A program made the position numbers and the translations under genes. Source: Paroedura picta (lineage: Eukaryota > Chordata > Lepidosauria > Squamata > Gekkonidae). Taken from it: a stretch of 64,000 bases of DNA. Numbering within the stretch: the stretch's first letter is position 1; the number at the start of each line of letters is the position of its first letter. The stretch covers positions 73,247,818 to 73,311,817 of the forward strand of contig NC_135372.1 of assembly GCF_049243985.1 (NCBI RefSeq), read 5' to 3'. The notes below the pieces were generated by a model. That model saw nothing but the letters and a program-made list of their open reading frames with translations. It was not told the origin of the DNA and did no database searches. Below are positions 1-11,033 of the stretch, piece after piece.

Positions 1-950
1 CAATACCCAAAGGTCTGCAAGTGCTAGCTCTGGATCTTCCTGGTTAACCCTGAATATGTCCAGGATTTTTCAGGACCATTTTTTCAGTACCCCCCTCCCA
101 ATTTTCTGAATATATTTGGGATGCCAAACATACTGCCCAAATATAAGGCATTTGTTAGGTACATTTCTGGCTTGGGTGTATCTGAATACACACCTGTAGT
201 AGCCATTGTCGGGCCTGGCTGTGTAGCATGTTGGTGTAGAGGCTGCCAGTGAAGCCAGGTAAGTTGTGTAGCATCAAGTAATCTGGCTGTCACCACCCCA
301 CCTAGGTAACTTGTACCTAGGTAAGTTGCATGGTGGGTCAGACTTTAAATAGTTCTTCCTTCTTTGAATATCTTCTGGGATACACTAAGCATAATTATTA
401 ATTGGTATTATTCTGCTAACATTATTAGGTACACAATTTTTTTCAAAAATATTGTTTATCTCAAATAAAAGACAGGAACACTGAGGTCTGGTTTTTAGGC
501 TGGGATATATGGTCTCAGAGCAGCCATGTTGCAGGCTGCTTTGAAAAGTCTTATTCTTAGGTTTTGATAGTGCAGAATGAGAAGACTACGGTTTACAAAA
601 TGCACACTTAAGGAAAATGGTTTGGCATGTGGAAAGAGCTGAGTGACTCTTGAAATCCTAGCTTTGGATTCTAAATTGCATTTAAAGCTATGTTTAACTG
701 AGTGCAGTTAACCAGTTCATTTTTAGAAGCACTGAATACATTATATTCACAAGTACCACATCTGCCCTTTTGTGCAAATAAATTGGTGCCTATTCACCTT
801 TCCAAAAAGGTTGAGAAGTTGACTGAATACAAAGTGTAGAATTCTCCTGAAAGGTGTGTGTGGGAGTTTCACTGGTACTGAATATTCTGTCATATTGGTA
901 TTGATTTTGTTCTATTAGGGTTGTACATCCTCATTTACATGAATAAATTG
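1..950. other. Non-coding, AT-rich, no gene seen
   Basis: I see no credible exon here. The first 260 bases use the same phrases (cccaaaggt, a ccaggat-type motif, runs of c before a t-rich stretch) as 58560-58740, so the left edge probably begins inside a dispersed repeat that is also present in SLC35D1 intron 8. The family is not identified. Confidence 0.3.
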
Positions 951-1017
951 TTTTGGATGCAGCATGAAAGCAGCCCAGACTCAGAAGGTTCAAGGGGGTG
1001 GCAGGTTACAGTGGATG

Positions 1018-1101
1018 AGTGATAGGGTTGTGAATGGCCTGCATTGTGCAGGGGGTTGGATTAGATGGCCTAGGAGGTCCCTTCCAAATCTATGATTCTA
1101 T
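1018..1101 (+). repeat. CR1-like LINE 3' tail fragment
   Basis: The stretch holds a g-rich 'cagggggttgga' segment, then 'agatggcct', then 'cccttccaa', and ends in 'ctatgattctatga'. This is the order seen at the 3' ends of the two longer CR1 copies at 29040 and 40400. Only the terminal part is present, so this is a 5'-truncated CR1 or CR1-tailed repeat. Confidence 0.6.
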
Positions 1102-1445
1102 GAGAAGTTATGTTTTGGGGTCATTTTCTTGGCTTCCCTAGCCATATGCTGCTTAAGATTGCAGGAGGAAATCCATGTTTGATGTTAAAACAAAAGTGGT
1201 ATTTTACAAGTTTGGGTATACTGAACCCCCCCAAATCAGTAATTCCCTGTATTCCTAAATCCCAACACTGGTATTGTATTCAGATTCGGTAATATTCAGG
1301 AATGCCAATATTTTCAGCTCCATTATAGCCTATGGGGACTATTATAGTCAGCCTGGGGCTCTGGGAGGCCCCTGGTTTTTTGAGCATAGCTACCCCCAGG
1401 GGGTCCAATTCTATGAGCCTTCAAGGAGGGGGGGGTCACTTACAA

Positions 1446-1557
1446 CTTTAAAGGGAATGCAGTCCCTTTAATATTTAAATGACTTTTGTAAGCTGTAGTG
1501 ACAGCATGAGTGAACTCCAAAGGCATTTAAAGGGCTTGCAGTCCCTTTAAATGCCTT
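1446..1557. repeat. Two successive short hairpins
   Basis: A perfect 15-bp stem (1520-1534 with 1543-1557) encloses an 8-base loop. A shorter stem of the same design (TTTAAAGGG / CCCTTTAA, loop also ending in gcagt) lies just before it, at about 1448-1469. The two look like related units. Confidence 0.6.
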
Positions 1558-1569
1558 CTCCTATGGAGA

Positions 1570-1712
1570 ACAATAAAATCAGAGTCCAGTAGCACCTTTA
1601 AGACCAACAAAGATTTATTCAAGGCGTAAATAAATCTTTGTTGGTCTTAAAGGTGCTACTGGACTCCGATTTTATTGTGCTACTTCAGATCAACACAGCT
1701 ACTCATTTGAAT
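1570..1712 (+). mobile_element. Short palindromic element with 14-bp target duplication
   Basis: Arms 1571-1619 and 1629-1677 are complementary at 48 of 49 positions and enclose a 9-base loop. A non-palindromic tail (1678-1712) ending near 'actcatttgaat' follows. TTCTCCTATGGAGA occurs directly before (1556-1569) and directly after (1713-1726), a perfect 14-bp duplication. That length suggests LINE-driven insertion more than a cut-and-paste transposon. A related, more diverged copy lies at about 51165-51280. The family is not named. Confidence 0.75.
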
Positions 1713-2094
1713 TTCTCCTATGGAGAGTTCACTCCAAAGGCATTTAAACTTTGGCTGTGCCTGAACAGCCTTGAATATTGAGGCTGGTTATTTTGGATAG
1801 CTGGAAAAACAGGGGGGAAATCCAGCTGAATAAATACAAAAGAAATTACAGATTTCTTTTTTGGGGGGTGGTATTTAAAAAAATTCAGATTAGTCAAATG
1901 CACACTCCTAATTAAAACTGAGAGACTGAGATCAGGCTTCAGACAACAGAAAAGCTGACCCACAGGAAAGTACCTAGATGCCCCTGGGGGCAGGGATTCT
2001 TTCTTGACAACAGGCAGTTTTCTGTTTCCTGTGGGATCATCAAAATTCAGGCAATGTTCAATGATCAGGGTTTGCTGGATGATAACTGACCTTA

Positions 2095-2366
2095 ACTTGG
2101 TGTAGTGATCAGGGCTGCGGACTTCTAATCTGGCGGGCCAGGTTTGATTCTGTTCTCTCCCGCATGCAGCCAGCTGGGTGACCTTGGGCTCACCACGGCA
2201 TTGATAAAGCTGTTCTGACAGAGCAGTGATATCAGGGCTCTCTCAGCCTCACCCACCTCACAGGGTGTCTGTTGTGGGGAGAGGAAAGGGAAGGCGACTG
2301 TAAGCTGCCTTGAGACTCCTTTGGTTAGAGAATAGTGGCATGTAAGAACCAACTCCTCTTCTTCTA
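2095..2366 (+). mobile_element. tRNA-derived CORE-type SINE, copy 1
   Basis: The head 'ttggtgtagtg' is A-box-like and 'ggtttgattc' is B-box-like. The CORE-like 'ccagctgggtgaccttggg' follows, then a tail ending 'aagaaccaactcctcttcttct'. The same layout recurs at eight other places in the window. The shared core resembles MIR-type CORE-SINEs. Confidence 0.8.
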
Positions 2367-3896
2367 GGGGCAGCTGGTAATATATTTTACAAAGCAGAGT
2401 TCTCTGGAAACCTAACCACAAGGGAGTTATCAGCCACCTCTTAGCCTTTGTTAATCAGGCTTGCCACTCAAGTAATTGAATCAAGAGCCCAGGAGAAACA
2501 TCAAGCCTGTGCCCAATCCTTTGTTAAGCCAGCCCCAAATGGTATACCAGGCAGGTAATCCTAATCACCCCAGGTCATTTTTTTCTAAGACCTTTTCTGA
2601 ACTTTTAAATCATATTCATATTTGGAGTTCTTTCAACATTCTATTCTGCTAAAGTTCATACTGCCCAAGAAGATTCAAAGTTTCTAGCATGAATCCCATC
2701 TCAGCATTTTTTTTTACTATTATTGCACAAGGTTTCTCTGCATTTTAACTTCCCATTGGCCTGGGGTTTCCAACTGACCTGAAGATAAATGTTCTTGTGG
2801 AAACAGGCAGCTGAAGCTTTTCATGATATAAAGACTAATAATATCAGCTGGTCTATAACCGCCCTTTAAACCTTTGTTAAAAGGAAAGGACATTCTTCTC
2901 CAGGCTAGTAGACTACCAGAGAGAAGGCTTGGTTTCATTACTCAGTTTAGGATACTACAACCTCCCAGGGGCTCCTCTGAGCATTTATGCCACCATCAAA
3001 ATAAGGGTTTCTCTTGGTTTTCCACTTCCTTCCTCCGGTTTCCCCCAGGTTCATCATCAGTGACAACTGGTACCTGGAAACATTTTTACTATCTTTATTC
3101 TATTCTTATCAGTGTGCTTGAACTTTGCCCGTTTATCTTGTTTTCCTCTTTCCTCCCCCATGGGGCTTCCTTTCATGCTGAAACAAGCCATTCTGGCAGG
3201 AAGGAACCAGGCTGACTTAGTCTAAGTAGTCTGATAAGTAGTCTGAAAATAAAGTTGATAAAAGAGTTTGTCTAACTGACAGCCACTCTTTGGCATGGAG
3301 ACTGAGGGGGGGGGGAGTATTGGTTCTATTGCCACATAACTTGCAATAAAAATCATTTGTTGAAAATCAAACCGTGTGCTCTGTTGTGACACCTTATCCA
3401 TCATTGCTGTTCATTTAGTCACCAGGTAAGAAGCTAACTATTTTAATGTGGTAAAATTATTGCACACATTTCCAGTTTTCTCTAACCTCCCAACAGGATG
3501 AAAAAAAAGAACCCACAAGGCTAACAGGAAGACAGATTAACAGAGTGACTCTCAAAAGCTTCTACTCTTGTGGGTCTCCAGGGTGTTAGTGGGCTCAGAT
3601 CTAGCAGTTCTACAGACCAGCATGGCTGTCCTCTGAAGCAATGCAATGAGGCAGTCCTAAGCAGAGTTCCACCCTTTCACACCCATTGACTTCAAGCCTT
3701 AGTACAGAACATGGGATTGTTCCCTGTCACCAGGCTTTCCTGAATGGCAATGTCCTGGAAGACTCCTCCTATTTCTTTATGAACAGTTCTTTGGCATTGC
3801 ATACCGAGTAAGGTCTAGGAATGACATGTTCACATTCCCATTCTGTTATGAGAGCTTTCTAGGTGACCTTGGGCCAGTCATACTATCTCAGCCTAA
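2367..3896. other. Non-coding stretch, nothing recognised
   Basis: I found no exon-like signal or identifiable repeat here. The open frames are short and lack similarity to anything I recognise. There is a short G run near 3306. Confidence 0.3.
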
Positions 3897-4184
3897 CCTA
3901 GAAGAAGAAGAAGAGTTGGCTTTTACACTCAGCTTTTCACTACCCTAAGGAATCCCAAAGCAGTTTATAATTGTCTTCCCTTCCTCTCCTCTCACCAGGC
4001 ACCCTTTGAGGTAAGTAGGTGAGTCTGAGAGCGCTCTGGCAGAACTGCCCTGTAAGAACAGCTTTAATAGGACTGTGACTAGCCAAAAGTCAGCCAGTTG
4101 GCTGCGCATGGAGGAGTGGGGAATCAAACCCGGCTCTTCAGATTAGATGCTACTGCTCTTAACCACTACACTAAGCTCACAGGA
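3897..4184 (-). mobile_element. tRNA-derived CORE-type SINE, copy 2
   Basis: On the minus strand the order is head (near 4180), 'gggtttgattccc' B-box, CORE-like segment, then a tail ending in a (CTT)n-type run at 3897. It is more diverged than copies 5 and 9. Confidence 0.75.
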
Positions 4185-6129
4185 TTGTTGTGAAGTTGCA
4201 GTGGAAAAGGGGGAAACAATCTCCTTAAAGGAAGGCTGTGAGGAAGATATACTAAACTTTTACTATCTTGCTGTATCTTATTTTAGTAAATTGTTGTATC
4301 TTCTACTCAGACCTTAAAGTTACAAGTACAGAACTGAATAGGAAGATCAGGAATTGAATATGAAGTCTTCATCATATTGGAAAGTGTGACATTATAAAAC
4401 AAAAATATCTCAGGGGAATCTCAGATCAGGAGAATAGCATTCTCTGTTTCTTCTGTCCTTTGTGATGTGGGAGGCTTGTGTCTCCAACATACCATTAAGC
4501 CATGAGTACAAGCATGTAATGTGAGAACTAGTGAGCAAATGATAAATCTTGATTCACTTGATCCACCTCATAAGGAGAAAGGTGGGTTAAAATGCCTTAA
4601 ATAAATCTGACCTAATCCACACTTCCAGCCCAGTCTACACATTTATTTAAACAATACCCATATAGTATGTTGTCTGTGGTTAACCTCTTACTATGGACAA
4701 CAGCATATCCTCAGACAAATATGTGATAGATTAATCTTTCAAAATGATGACCTCTTGCAAGCTTCATACTATTTAGTTTGGGTATTTAAACGTTCTCATA
4801 GTTCAGCCATGCTTTTCCTTCAGATGGTCTGGGCAATCTTTATAATGGATCAGTTAAATACATAAAACCTTCTTGGCATCTTGCTTAGTAATATGTTCTG
4901 AAATGTTACAAATTAGCAAGCAGAAAGCATTAATAACTGCTGAAAAAATATACACACATTTACAATATAGTCAAGAACATTGAAATGTTTTATCTCTGTT
5001 AAAACGATTCAGAAAGTACTAGTTTAAGCTTACCAGTTGTTTGAAGACCTGAATAGATTCTTACCTTGCTGTCTATTGGGCAACGTGTCCCACTTCTGTG
5101 CTGAATAAGTTCGCTGTTTATTGCTGCAGAACCACACTTCCCTTCCCCTTAAGGTGTGTGATTCAGAATTCACTGCCAGATGACGAACCAATAGAAAAAG
5201 CAAGGCATAAGCAGTTCATGAGACATGACCTACATTATTTCTAGTTTAATAAGCAACAGTTACTCTCTGAGTCAGCCTGTGGGAAAACCCACAGCTCTCA
5301 ACTATGTGCCCCCTTTCTCCAGTCCCCTCCCACCTTCTTCTCAGCATCAGGTCTGCCTAAAGACACACTCTTGCATGAAGGCATCTGTACATTGCCAGCA
5401 CATCTGTAGCTGTTTAGAAAAACTAGCCATAAAGATTTTGAAAGCAGTATATTAAACATTAATGTATCTGTTTAGACCAACATTGCCTGATTCTAGTTAA
5501 TTATCCCAATTCGGATTTGTGGCATGATTCATATAAGCACTGGCCATAGTCTTGGTACCGCAGCACTAATTCCTACTCTATGGCATACCTACCAGAAACT
5601 GTTACTCTCTCTCTCATGAATGCCTAACTTATTTGTGGCAGCTGATTTTGTTCCTCTGTTTTTATATTTTAAGTATCTTAACAACTCATGCTGAAATAGA
5701 TTATGACACGTATAGTTACAAGGAATTCCCATGTCATTCCATGTCCAAGTTCAGTTTTAAGCATTGCAGTGTGATAATGAAAGTAGAGATTCAGCAGATT
5801 TCCAAGGTAGGGATATTTGCTGACTATTCCAGCACTGAGGCTGTGGTCAGATGTCTAAGACAAAACAAGTTGTAGCTAAATTCAAACGAGGCAGCAGCAA
5901 TGCTGACTGAGAAGGCTGTGTTTGTCCCACATGGAATGGAATTGGCTTTTGAGGATCAGGTTAAGAGCTTGGGGTGTCCAAGGACACAGTTTTGCTGTTA
6001 GAAAAGCAGGCTGGTAAAGTGGTTAAGATGGCCTTCTGTCAGCTGCTTCTAGTTCACCAGCTGATCTGGCCATACTGATTCATGTTATTTTTTTTAACCA
6101 TATAGTTGTGTTACTGTGAAATGCTCTTT
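4185..6129. other. Non-coding stretch with an L2-like tail fragment
   Basis: At about 4570-4612 'aaggagaaaggtgggtt...aaataaat' resembles the 3' tail of L2 LINEs and L2-tailed SINEs. The remainder shows no recognisable feature. An open frame at 5633-5875 begins with a hydrophobic stretch but matches no family known to me. Confidence 0.35.
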
Positions 6130-6480
6130 GTTGGACTGCCTTTGAAGAAAATCTCCAAACTGGAGCAAGTCTAGAATGTGGCAGCTCAGTTACTGTCAGT
6201 AGCTAACCAGTGGAACATGTGTCGGCCATTTTGAAATAACTGCATTGACTGCCAGTTTGTTTCCAAGTTCAATTGAAAGTGCTAGAGGTAACTTTTAAAG
6301 CCCTTCACAGCTAGAGGTCCATACATCTGTTCCCATGTCTTCCTATGAATCAGTTTTAGTGTTCAGGCTGCCACTTGCAGGCTGTTCTCCCATTTAGGTG
6401 GCCCACCTGGTGCTGACCAGAGCCTGAGCTCTGAGACATTTTTATTTGAGGACAAGCTTTTTAAAAACTAAAACAAAGTC
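6130..6480 (+). repeat. L2 LINE fragment (old)
   Basis: The nucleotide order matches the end of the L2 reverse-transcriptase frame: 'aatgtggcagctcagttact', then 'gactgccagtttgtttccaag', then 'aaagcccttcacagct'. These correspond to the LQLVQNAAA, HWLPV and FKALN segments of L2. The frame is broken throughout, so this is an old relic. Confidence 0.6.
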
Positions 6481-6493
6481 CATGAAAGCTTAC

Positions 6494-7992
6494 CATCATC
6501 ATCATTATTAAACATAATAAAGCTCAAGTTGACAAATCTCTTACTAGATTGGCCAACCCTGGGGGGGTGCCACCAATACAGTGAGAACACACTAACAATG
6601 AGGGGCAATCAGGTCAAATTGTACTCTGCCAATGAGAGGCAATCAGCTCAAACTGCATGCTGACAAATTACTCCCTACCTGATTGGCCCCCTCAGAAATA
6701 TTCCCCCAATAAGAGATAGCCCCAATCAGGAGGGAGCTCTCAGCCAGGAAAGGCTGATAAGGAATCAGCTCTTCACCTCCAACTTCCTGCCAGTTTCAGA
6801 TGTTAGCTGGGCTCATGAAGAGCTGGGCCCAGAAAATGTTCTGCTGCCAGTAAGGTGCCCTGGTCCTCCTGGCCTCTTTCAGTGGATGGACATGGTGGAG
6901 TGAGCCACCTCCTGGTGCAGCCCCTGCATGCATTTTTTTTTTTGGGGGGGGAGCTGTGGGAGGCCGAGAAACAGCCCTCTGCTGGCCCTTTGGGACCCAG
7001 ACAGCCAGGTAAAGCCTCTGCCCTGGGAATGTTTACTCATGAGTAGGTCATGTGAGGTTTGCAATCTGTGATTTGCAATCTGGGAAGGGAGGAATGCTTT
7101 GAGGGTAACCATCATAGTGATGGCCTGCAATTGCAGCAGGGAAAATAATGCTGATGTGGGTGGGACTGGGAAGATGTAGAATTTTTATATGGATACCACT
7201 TTGGTATTGCTACATTCGTTCCAAGACCATCACAACAAAGCAAATTTGAGGTCAATTGCATGGAAGATGGGGAGACTGTAGATGGAGCAAAGAAGCACCA
7301 TGGGGACATGTGGAGGGGCGGGGACACTGTTTCCCAGTAGCACCTTCCCAGTAGAAGAATTTGTTTTCATACTCTGCTTTTTATTGCCCAAAGGACTCTC
7401 AGAGTGGCTTATAGTAGCTTTCCCTTCTTCTCACCACAACAGACACCCTGTAAGGTATGTGAGGCTGAAAGAGCTCTGAGAGAAACTGCTTTGTGAGAAC
7501 AGTTTCTAACAGAACTGTGACTAGCCCAAGGTCACCCAGCATGTGGAGGAGCAGGGAATCAAATCCAGCATGCCACATTAGAAACTGCTGCTCTTAACCA
7601 CTACTCCAAGCTGTACAAATTGCCTTTGCCATAAAGAGCACAGGCAGAAAAAGCTGTTGCAGAAGGATGGTGTAAGCATTTTTTTACTTACTCATTGACT
7701 GTTAGGGGATTATTTTTCTTTATATTAGGACCTCCTGGCCAATGGCTTCTCAGTACAATCCAAGGAGACACTCAGGTATTTCTAACATTAAGAGGTAATT
7801 GTGTGGCTAATCAGGTTTGCTATTTGATGAGGAATGCTTTTGCCTATAATTGGCAGAGTGCAACTTGAACGGATTGGTCCTCATTGGCAGAGTGCTTTCT
7901 CTCTATTGGTGGCACACTCCCAGGAAGTGCCAATCAGGTAGGGAGTGAGGAGTCAACTTGAGCTTTCTTATGGTTAATGATGATGATAAATC
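6494..7992. mobile_element. Possible DNA transposon with about 170-bp inverted ends
   Basis: The segment 6494-6660 is matched in reverse complement by about 7820-7992. Shared blocks are ATCATCATCATTA, AAGCTCAAGTTGAC, GTGCCACCAATA, AATGAGG and ACTCTGCCAAT, in the same order. About 1.2 kb lies between the arms, including CORE-SINE copy 3. The arms could be long terminal inverted repeats of one element, or two copies of a short repeat in opposite orientation. No clear target duplication is visible. Confidence 0.45.
7352..7617 (-). mobile_element. tRNA-derived CORE-type SINE, copy 3
   Basis: It reads head to tail on the minus strand and has the 'gaatcaaatcc' B-box complement and the CORE segment. 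It lies inside the inverted-repeat pair at 6494-7992. Confidence 0.7.
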
Positions 7993-8632
7993 TTTACTGA
8001 AAAGAGAAATTGGGAGGGGGGGGGGGTATCTGACCATTATTCTAATGCCTGGCTTCATTTTCACAAGGCTCATTGAGAGGAGAGTGAGGAGAGAGTGACT
8101 CTGTAGTTGCTTCCAACAGGTACATTGTTGAGTTAGGTGAACTGATAGAATTGTCACAGTTACCTGTCTGTTGGTTATGACTGTACCACTGACAGAGGCA
8201 GGGCAGACAGCAGTTCAAAAGTCCCTGAAAAATAGGACTAACAAGTAAAGCTATTTTTCTGTGTGGAGGTGCTTGGGAAATGTGACAGACCTAGTCAATG
8301 TTAAATGGAAAGCTGCAAGGGAAAATAGGTGCTGACAATGGGAAGTTGGCAACTTTACTGAGGGGTCACAACTGTATTTCTGGAAACTGTCTTATGGAAT
8401 GGCAGGCTTCCAAGCACACTAGTAAAAAGACATACCACCCCACAAAGCCTTGTATGTCAATTTATTTTTTTTACCAAGGGATAGGTAACCTGAAGGCTAT
8501 TTCCTCATGAGGAAAATGTTCCTGGACAGCCTTTGAATATTAGTGGCATGTCGACCCCCCCCCCTTCACATGACCTCCAATAGCTGGGTTGTGGCCATTT
8601 TTAACTCATGATTTCAGGAACCCAGAAAACTA
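7993..8632. other. Non-coding stretch, nothing recognised
   Basis: No exon or identifiable repeat was seen. A homopolymer G run at about 8018-8027 and a C run near 8557 are the only obvious sequence features. Confidence 0.3.
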
Positions 8633-9518
8633 GGGCCGTTCCGCATTCGTCCAAAATAGCACAATGGTTACTAATTGAAATCGCTACAGTTTTGCCATTA
8701 TGCACAATGTCGTTGACAATCTGCAACACTCCTGAAACTGATCTGCAAAAAGCGCTTCGTTGTAGCACTTTCAGGGAAATCCCAAAAAGTGGATTCACCC
8801 TCCGGAAAGCGCTACACTCCTGCAACCAATCTGCAACACTAGCGGGAAAGTTCTGTGCGTTACCATTGTTGCGGTTTCTGCAAAGTCCCTCCCCCTGGCT
8901 CTCTCCTCTGATCTTCCGGCGAAGCGATCGCCATTTTTTTTTCTCCGAGCGAGCAGAGATCAACGCACCAGCGAGCCTTCGTTTACCCAGCGAGGCTTCC
9001 CTGGCTGCAGCCCCTCTGTTTAAAGTCACCAAGCACAAGCATCGCAGAGGCCCGTTTGCTGGTTTATTTTCACTTTATTTTTCACACTGTTTTCAGCCGA
9101 AAATCGTGCCCGTGAGGGGGGAGGATTTTTTTTTCACTCGGGGGGAGCGTGGCAACGATGAAACGGCAGCTCAAACACCACCTGCTAGCTGGATGGGTCT
9201 CTCAGTTGCAACGAATCAATGCATATTTGTTGCAACGGGTGTTTTTTTTTAAACCTTCCTTGAAGGGAAAGGGGCTGTTTGGGAGCATGATAATGGCCGC
9301 CCATTGGCTGCTTGATGGCCAGGGGTGGGACACAGCTTAGCAATAGCGCTTCCTGGCTAGTGATTTTTGCCAAGACTGGAACCCTGTGGGAAACGATAGA
9401 AACACAACTGGATTCCACTACAAAGGCAGGTATGCGTTACGCCGAATTCCACTATTTAAAATGGCAATTTTTCGTTCAGCAAACAATTTGCTACATGGAT
9501 CCCGGTGCGGAATGGCCC
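8633..9518 (+). mobile_element. GGGCC-TIR non-autonomous DNA transposon, copy 1
   Basis: This 886-bp element starts GGGCCGTTCCGCA and ends TGCGGAATGGCCC. It is flanked by CTA on both sides (8630-8632 and 9519-9521). A weaker match between the ends continues inward (TAGCACAATGGTTACTAAT against TAGCAAATTGTTTGCTGAA). The interior is CpG-rich, with a YY1/ETS-like block at 8911-8940 and a central hairpin built on GTTGCAACGAATC. Long open frames on both strands reflect base composition and recent age; no transposase motif is visible. A 3-bp duplication suits PIF-Harbinger or Zator, but I cannot assign a superfamily. Confidence 0.85.
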
Positions 9519-9521
9519 CTA

Positions 9522-10856
9522 GATTTACCATGCTAAATTGCATGAACCACCAGTGATAAGACCATATGCAGGGGGAAGCATGCAATAGTCTGGTCAGCTT
9601 TGTCCTGCCCTCGTACCTGCCCTCCCCTCTCCATTTCCTGCCCCAAGTAATTATTTTTAAATGGCGTGGTCCATGTTGCAGCATGATCGCAAACCTACAT
9701 TGTCAAAGGTGAAATAAAATCTTCTTTAAATGTCCATAGTCTTTTTGGGATCAGTTTTCTGTTTTCTGAAGGTGGGAAATGAGCTGGGAAAGAGAAGGGG
9801 ACGGTGATCAGGCTGTCTTCTCCTGATCATACAGATGTCTGAGCACCTTGTTTTAAAGCCCACCATTAGCACAAAATGTCTTTTTGGGCTCCAGTTATCA
9901 TGCTCAGGGTCTCAAATCAACTCAGACAGAAATAAAGTCCCAAAGAACAGGAATCCCAAAGGGGGCGGGGGGATGCTGTATAGTTCTGGCATTTCTCCAT
10001 AGCAACAGGGCAGTGTTGATTTCTATTAAAAATGCATCTGTGTTGTGGCATTATCGCATAGTGGTGCTGGAAGTGCCTTAAAAAAAACACATTAATTTTA
10101 GGGCTGGGGGGGAGAAAATTTCAGTCCACAAGAGAACTCCTGTGCTGTGATTGGTGGCTTGCTGTGATTGACAAGCCAAGGAGTGGAGGGTGAGGTTTGT
10201 TTTGCTTTCCCTTGCAGCCTCATCAGGAGGCAAAACGCAAGATGGGTCTCCCCTTGAGGAGAGCTGCAAATGCAAGATTTACCATCCTGCATTTGTAAGC
10301 AGGAAGCCACTTGCGTTTTACCCCTCTGTGCAGAAATGGTCAAAGTCATGGAAGATTATTCATTGACGAACACAGTTACACATTTATTTCATGGAAAATG
10401 CTGGCATCTTAGTAACAGTACTACTAAAGAGAAATATTTCTACTTTGTGAGCTGCCCATAAATGGTTGCTGTACACCAGTGTCACTCCAACTTTCTTCTT
10501 TCCTTAAAAACTCTACCCTCCTTTATTCCTAATTATGTGACATTTGTTACCATGGAGAAATACATGTGGCTGAAACTAGTATGGTTGTCATGGTTCTAGT
10601 CAACAGTGATGACACAATGAGAACAGAGAGGTTCTACAGGGCCTCTTCAGAGAGTGGACTTCAGGTAACTCAGAGGTATTATTGCTAAAGATACCATACC
10701 CAACCTGTCACACACATTGTTCTCTGGATTGCTGCTAAGTTTTCTTTTCTTCTTCAATAGGTTGGTTAGCTTTCAATGGTTGAATGGGTTTTTTTTTTGG
10801 GGGGGGGAGGCATTCATGAAAATGTGTTGGTTTTGCCTGGGAATGAATTACTCAGA
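9522..10856. other. Non-coding stretch, nothing recognised
   Basis: No exon or classifiable repeat was seen. The segment 10085-10350 is moderately GC-rich and purine/pyrimidine skewed and may be part of an unidentified repeat. Confidence 0.3.
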
Positions 10857-11033
10857 TAGGATTGCCAACTCTGTCTTGAGAAATTCCTGAATCCCCCCCC
10901 CCCCGAGGGTGGGAAAGGGAGGGAGCTCAGCACATTCTCTGAAGCTGCCATTTCCTTCAGGAGAAATTATCTTTGTTCTCTGGAGATAATTTGTAATTCT
11001 GGGAGAATGCCAGGGTCCACTTGGAGGTTAGCA
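10857..11033. mobile_element. Short TIR element with GTTGCCA-type ends, copy a
   Basis: It begins near 'taggattgccaact' followed by an 'aaattcctg' block and ends near 'cttggaggttagcag', the inverse of the start. The same layout is seen at 13207 and 47992. The design matches common reptile MITEs with TAGGGTTGCCA ends. Copy a is diverged. Confidence 0.5.

Noticed and set aside
5633-5875. Open frame with a hydrophobic start resembling a signal peptide
   Set aside because: It begins at a TTG codon, has no splice context and does not match IL23R or another receptor that I know.
8608-9252. 214-codon open frame and its antisense partners
   Set aside because: It lies within TIR-element copy 1 and recurs wherever the element does; no protein motif is visible, and both strands are open because of composition.
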